From: Clostridia bacterium
Lineage (GTDB): Bacteria; Bacillota; Clostridia; Oscillospirales; Acutalibacteraceae
Direction of reading: 5' to 3'
DNA: 6,741 bases
Assembly: GCA_900769775.1 (NCBI GenBank)
Contig: CAAGHT010000166.1
Location: forward strand, 1 to 6,741
Below are positions 4,509 through 6,741 of this stretch, one piece after another; within the stretch, counting starts at the first letter, position 1; the number at the start of each line of letters is the position of its first letter. The notes below the pieces were generated by a model, which searched no databases, was not told the DNA's origin, and saw only the letters and a program-made list of their open reading frames with translations. The position numbers were made by a program, and so were the translations under genes.

Positions 4509-5273
4509 ATGCTGCTTGCAATTGATATAGGCAACACTAACATAACTCTCGGTCTTTTTGAAGATTCCATACTTCGTATGACGGGCAGAATTGCGACCGA
4601 TACGAAAAAGACCGCCGACCAATATGCTATTGAAATAAAGGATATTCTTACCCTCCACGGCGAGGATATTTCAGAGATTGAGGACTGTATAATCTGCTCG
4701 GTTGTCCCCATTGTCGGCTCGGCTGTCAGCTCGGCCGTTGCTATGCTTTGTGACACCGTACCCCTTATGCTTGGTCCCGGTGTGAAAACAGGTCTTAATA
4801 TCAAGATAGACAACCCAGCTCAGCTCGGCGCAGACCTTGCGGCAGGCGCAGTCGGTGCACTTGCCGAATACACAATGCCCTGCATCGTTATTGATATGGG
4901 CACAGCTACCACCATCTCGGTTTTAGACCGTAATGGTAGCTTTCTCGGCGGCGCTATTGCGGCAGGAATGAAGCTGACCCTTAATGCCTTGGCAGAGGGC
5001 ACAGCTGCCCTCCCCTCCCTCAGCGTAGGGGCACCCAAAACAGCCATCGGCCACAACACCGCCGACTGTATGCAATCAGGCATCGTTTACGGCACCGCTG
5101 CTATGCTCGACGGTATGATTGAGCGCATTGAGGAGGAACTTGGTGAAAGCACCACCGTTGTTGCAACGGGCGGCCTTGCAAGAGAGGTTATAACCTACTG
5201 CAAAAGGGATATAATATACAATGAAAACTTGCTTCTCGACGGTCTCCGCCATATTTACGAGAAGAACAATTAG
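4509..5273 (+). CDS. coaX: Type III pantothenate kinase
   Basis: CoaX phosphorylates pantothenate with ATP, the first step of CoA synthesis, in the cytoplasm. The 254-residue length is typical. The N-terminal phosphate motif is DIGNTN (residues 6-11), SVVP is at 64-67, the pantothenate/catalytic region is LGADL (106-110, Asp109 the likely general base), the second phosphate motif is DMGTATT (129-135), and ATGGLA is at 219-224 with LLLDGLRHIYEKN at the end. Most CoaX proteins I know have Arg after this Asp (GADR); here it is Leu. GGAG lies 7 nt before the ATG. The next gene, 163 bp downstream on the same strand, is an ECF transporter S component, which fits a pantothenate uptake and activation pair. 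Type III enzymes are not inhibited by CoA, unlike CoaA. Confidence 0.96.
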   Translation: MLLAIDIGNTNITLGLFEDSILRMTGRIATDTKKTADQYAIEIKDILTLHGEDISEIEDCIICSVVPIVGSAVSSAVAMLCDTVPLMLGPGVKTGLNIKIDNPAQLGADLAAGAVGALAEYTMPCIVIDMGTATTISVLDRNGSFLGGAIAAGMKLTLNALAEGTAALPSLSVGAPKTAIGHNTADCMQSGIVYGTAAMLDGMIERIEEELGESTTVVATGGLAREVITYCKRDIIYNENLLLDGLRHIYEKNN

Positions 5274-5298
5274 GTAATCCCCGATTATTTCGGATTAC
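5274..5298 (+). other. Hairpin directly after the coaX stop codon
   Basis: GTAAT (5274-5278) pairs with ATTAC (5294-5298), and CCGA with TCGG inside it, with a two-C bulge. No T-run follows, so it is not a standard terminator; transcription probably continues into the next gene. It could protect the coaX message from 3' decay. Confidence 0.4.
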
Positions 5299-5306
5299 AA
5301 ATAAAT

Positions 5307-5326
5307 GAACTGCACCAAAGGTGTTC
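5307..5326 (+). other. Small hairpin in the coaX to S-component gap
   Basis: GAAC and GTTC, plus ACC and GGT, pair around an AAA loop with a three-base bulge. It is short and its role is unknown. Confidence 0.2.
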
Positions 5327-5376
5327 GACTTTGGGTAAACGGAATTTGAAGAAATGATGCTAAACGGCACATTTAC

Positions 5377-5404
5377 TTTTCCCCTTTCCCTTTTCCCCTT
5401 TCCC
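5377..5404 (+). repeat. Exact 14-bp tandem duplication, pyrimidine tract
   Basis: TTTTCCCCTTTCCC is present twice in direct succession (5377-5390 and 5391-5404). It lies 19 bp upstream of the GGAGG of the ECF S component. A similar C/T tract lies in the repeat region at 3230-3248. The tandem copy could change in number by slippage. Confidence 0.85.
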
Positions 5405-5436
5405 TAAACCTACGGGCAGTATCGGAGGAATATTTT

Positions 5437-6015
5437 ATGTCAAAAACAAAAAACAATGTACAAAAAATCGCACTCGGCGCAATTTTTACGGCTCTTGTTG
5501 TGATATTGCAGTGGGTCGGCAGTGTGACCACATTTTTCGGTCCCTTCTCAACCGCAGTTGGACTTATCCCCATTGTGCTCGGCGCCTGTATGTGTGGGCC
5601 GCTTGTAGGCGGATGGCTCGGTCTTGTTTTCGGAATGGTCGTTCTGATGACGGGTGGCGCAGCGTTATTCTTCGCTTTCGATGTCCCCGGAACTATCATC
5701 ACCGTTCTCGGCAAGGGACTTGCCTGCGGTCTTGTTGCAGGTCTTGTTTATAAGCTGCTTTCCCGTTTTAATAAAACTGTTTCAGCCCTTGTCGCAGCAA
5801 TAGCCTGCCCCGTAGTTAACACCGCTGTATTTTTACTTGGATGCTTTATCTTCTTTATGGACAGCGCCGATGCTATTGCGGCAAATGTAGGCCTCTCGGT
5901 CTCGGGTATGGCTTTGTTCTGGGCTTTAGCAATGGGTAACTTTGTTTTGGAGGTTCTTTCAAACGCCGTTCTCTCACCCGTAATCGTCAGAATAATTCAG
6001 ATGTTTAAAAAATAA
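5437..6015 (+). CDS. ECF transporter S component, probably for pantothenate (PanT-like)
   Basis: This 192-residue, very hydrophobic protein has about six membrane segments (roughly 11-29, 32-53, 54-73, 84-107, 114-140, 155-188), typical for the substrate-binding subunit of an energy-coupling factor vitamin importer. The first helix holds AxxxA (Ala15-Ala19), the kind of small-residue motif that packs against the EcfT subunit. LIPIVLGACMCGPLVGGWLGLVFGMV is typical of the ECF_trnsprt family. Family membership is seen in the sequence; pantothenate as substrate is inferred from the adjacent coaX. Riboflavin, biotin or another vitamin cannot be excluded. The shared EcfA, EcfA' and EcfT modules are not in this window. 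GGAGG lies 8 nt before the start. No clear separate promoter is visible, so co-transcription with coaX is likely. Confidence 0.85.
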   Translation: MSKTKNNVQKIALGAIFTALVVILQWVGSVTTFFGPFSTAVGLIPIVLGACMCGPLVGGWLGLVFGMVVLMTGGAALFFAFDVPGTIITVLGKGLACGLVAGLVYKLLSRFNKTVSALVAAIACPVVNTAVFLLGCFIFFMDSADAIAANVGLSVSGMALFWALAMGNFVLEVLSNAVLSPVIVRIIQMFKK

Positions 6016-6021
6016 TTATTT

Positions 6022-6052
6022 AAAGCGCTTGGAGCATTCCAAGCGCTTTTTT
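6022..6052 (+). terminator. Intrinsic terminator of the coaX-ECF S component unit
   Basis: AAAGCGCTTGGA (6022-6033) pairs perfectly with TCCAAGCGCTTT (6038-6049) around GCAT, followed by more T residues to 6052. It starts 6 nt after the stop codon. Confidence 0.95.
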
Positions 6053-6135
6053 AGTTAAAATGGGTATTTTTTATGTCCTTTTTTCTTTAAAAGTTAGTTT
6101 ATTGTCAAAAAAATCACATATTATTAAAAAAATTC

Positions 6136-6164
6136 TTTATTTTTACGAAGAAATGTGGTATTAT
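6136..6164 (+). promoter_or_regulatory. Probable ppdK promoter with extended -10
   Basis: TATTAT (6159-6164) is preceded by TGG (6156-6158), an extended -10 element, which fits the weak -35 TTTATT (6136-6141) 17 bp upstream. The start would be near 6171, giving a leader of about 70 nt. An alternative TTGTCA lies upstream at about 6103, but its -10 is poor. Confidence 0.5.
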
Positions 6165-6207
6165 AAATTGCTGCCTATTTTATGGGCTGATTTGTTATAT
6201 TAAAAAA

Positions 6208-6221
6208 CAGACTAAAGTCTG
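6208..6221 (+). other. Short leader hairpin before ppdK
   Basis: CAGAC (6208-6212) and GTCTG (6217-6221) pair around TAAA, 7 nt before the AGGAGG ribosome binding site (6229-6234). It may stabilise the message 5' end. No riboswitch is recognisable. Confidence 0.35.
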
Positions 6222-6241
6222 AAAATTCAGGAGGTAAAATT

Positions 6242-6741
6242 ATGAGCCACAAGTTTGTCTACCTTTTCAAAGAAGGCGACGCTAGCATGCGTGAGCTTCT
6301 CGGCGGTAAGGGTGCTAACCTTGCAGAGATGACCAAAATCGGTCTTCCCGTTCCTCAGGGTTTCACCGTAACTACCGAAGCTTGCACACAGTACTATGAA
6401 GACGGAAGAAAGATCAACGACGAGATCCAGGCCGAGATCATGGAATACATCGACAAGATGGAAGAAATCACCGGCAAGAAGTTCGGCGACAAGGAGAATC
6501 CCCTCCTCGTTTCTGTTCGTTCGGGCGCACGTGCATCCATGCCCGGTATGATGGATACCATCCTTAACCTCGGTCTTAACGAAGACGTTGTTGAGACTAT
6601 GGCTGCAAAGAGCGGCAATGCTCGTTGGGCTTATGACTGCTACAGAAGATTTATTCAGATGTATTCTGACGTAGTTATGGAAGTTGGTAAGAAGTATTTC
6701 GAAGAGCTTATCGACAAGATGAAGGAAGAAAAGGGTGTTAA
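6242..6741 (+). CDS. ppdK: Pyruvate, phosphate dikinase, N-terminal part (gene runs off the window)
   Basis: PPDK interconverts pyruvate, ATP and phosphate with phosphoenolpyruvate, AMP and pyrophosphate; in anaerobes it often works in the glycolytic direction with pyrophosphate. I translated 166 complete codons plus 2 nt from the ATG, out of about 875 in the family. The N-terminal nucleotide-binding domain is closely similar to the Clostridium symbiosum enzyme: GGKGANLAEM (21-30), VPQGFTVTTEAC (37-48), SVRSGARASMPGMMDTILNLGLN (91-113) and RRFIQMYSDVVMEV (135-148). Lys23 and Arg93 correspond to its ATP-binding Lys22 and Arg92. AGGAGG sits 7 nt before the start. The swivelling phosphohistidine domain and the PEP-binding domain lie outside the window. 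It follows a terminator and has its own promoter, so it is a separate unit from coaX. Confidence 0.97.
   Translation, partial: MSHKFVYLFKEGDASMRELLGGKGANLAEMTKIGLPVPQGFTVTTEACTQYYEDGRKINDEIQAEIMEYIDKMEEITGKKFGDKENPLLVSVRSGARASMPGMMDTILNLGLNEDVVETMAAKSGNARWAYDCYRRFIQMYSDVVMEVGKKYFEELIDKMKEEKGV

Noticed and set aside
5274..5298. Terminator after coaX
   Set aside because: The hairpin has no T-run, and the next same-strand gene lacks a clear promoter, so readthrough is more likely.

Overview
The window is a compact, gene-dense chromosomal segment of a low-to-moderate GC Bacillota, most likely a gut-type Clostridia (Oscillospiraceae or Ruminococcaceae-like). The evidence is the gene set and its signals: strong GGAGG ribosome binding sites, sigma-A-type promoters with 17-bp spacers, PyrR attenuation, a DUF348/G5/3D cell-wall protein of the YabE type, an rpsF-ssb-rpsR operon, a type III pantothenate kinase, an ECF transporter S component and a clostridial-type pyruvate phosphate dikinase. 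The species assignment is inference.

Layout. Positions 1-1683 (minus strand) hold a pyrimidine salvage operon: promoter, PyrR-binding leader with an attenuator, pyrR, then a uracil permease gene whose 3' end runs off the left edge. Positions 1684-1987 are a divergent regulatory region with phased TTTCACC repeats, GTGCA-type palindromes and a near-consensus promoter. This drives the plus-strand gene 1988-3064, a membrane-anchored 3D-domain cell-wall protein, which ends at a strong terminator. Positions 3096-3258 are a non-coding, hairpin-rich repeat region. The minus-strand operon rpsF-ssb-rpsR occupies 4423-3251 with its own promoter, a short structured leader and a strong terminator. Back-to-back with it, coaX and an ECF S component run on the plus strand (4460-6015) and end in a terminator. 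The last gene, ppdK, starts at 6242 and runs off the right edge.

How the genes relate. PyrR should sense UMP/UTP and terminate its own leader, lowering expression of itself and the uracil transporter. S6, SSB and S18 are the classic co-transcribed ribosome and replication trio. The S component next to pantothenate kinase suggests uptake and phosphorylation of pantothenate for CoA synthesis.

I see no CRISPR array, transposase, phage, toxin-antitoxin or other exotic accessory system. The gene content is ordinary. The parts worth a second look are non-coding: the covarying PyrR attenuator, the palindromes and phased repeats between pyrR and the 3D gene, the repeat region at 3096-3250, and the exact 14-bp tandem duplication upstream of the S component.
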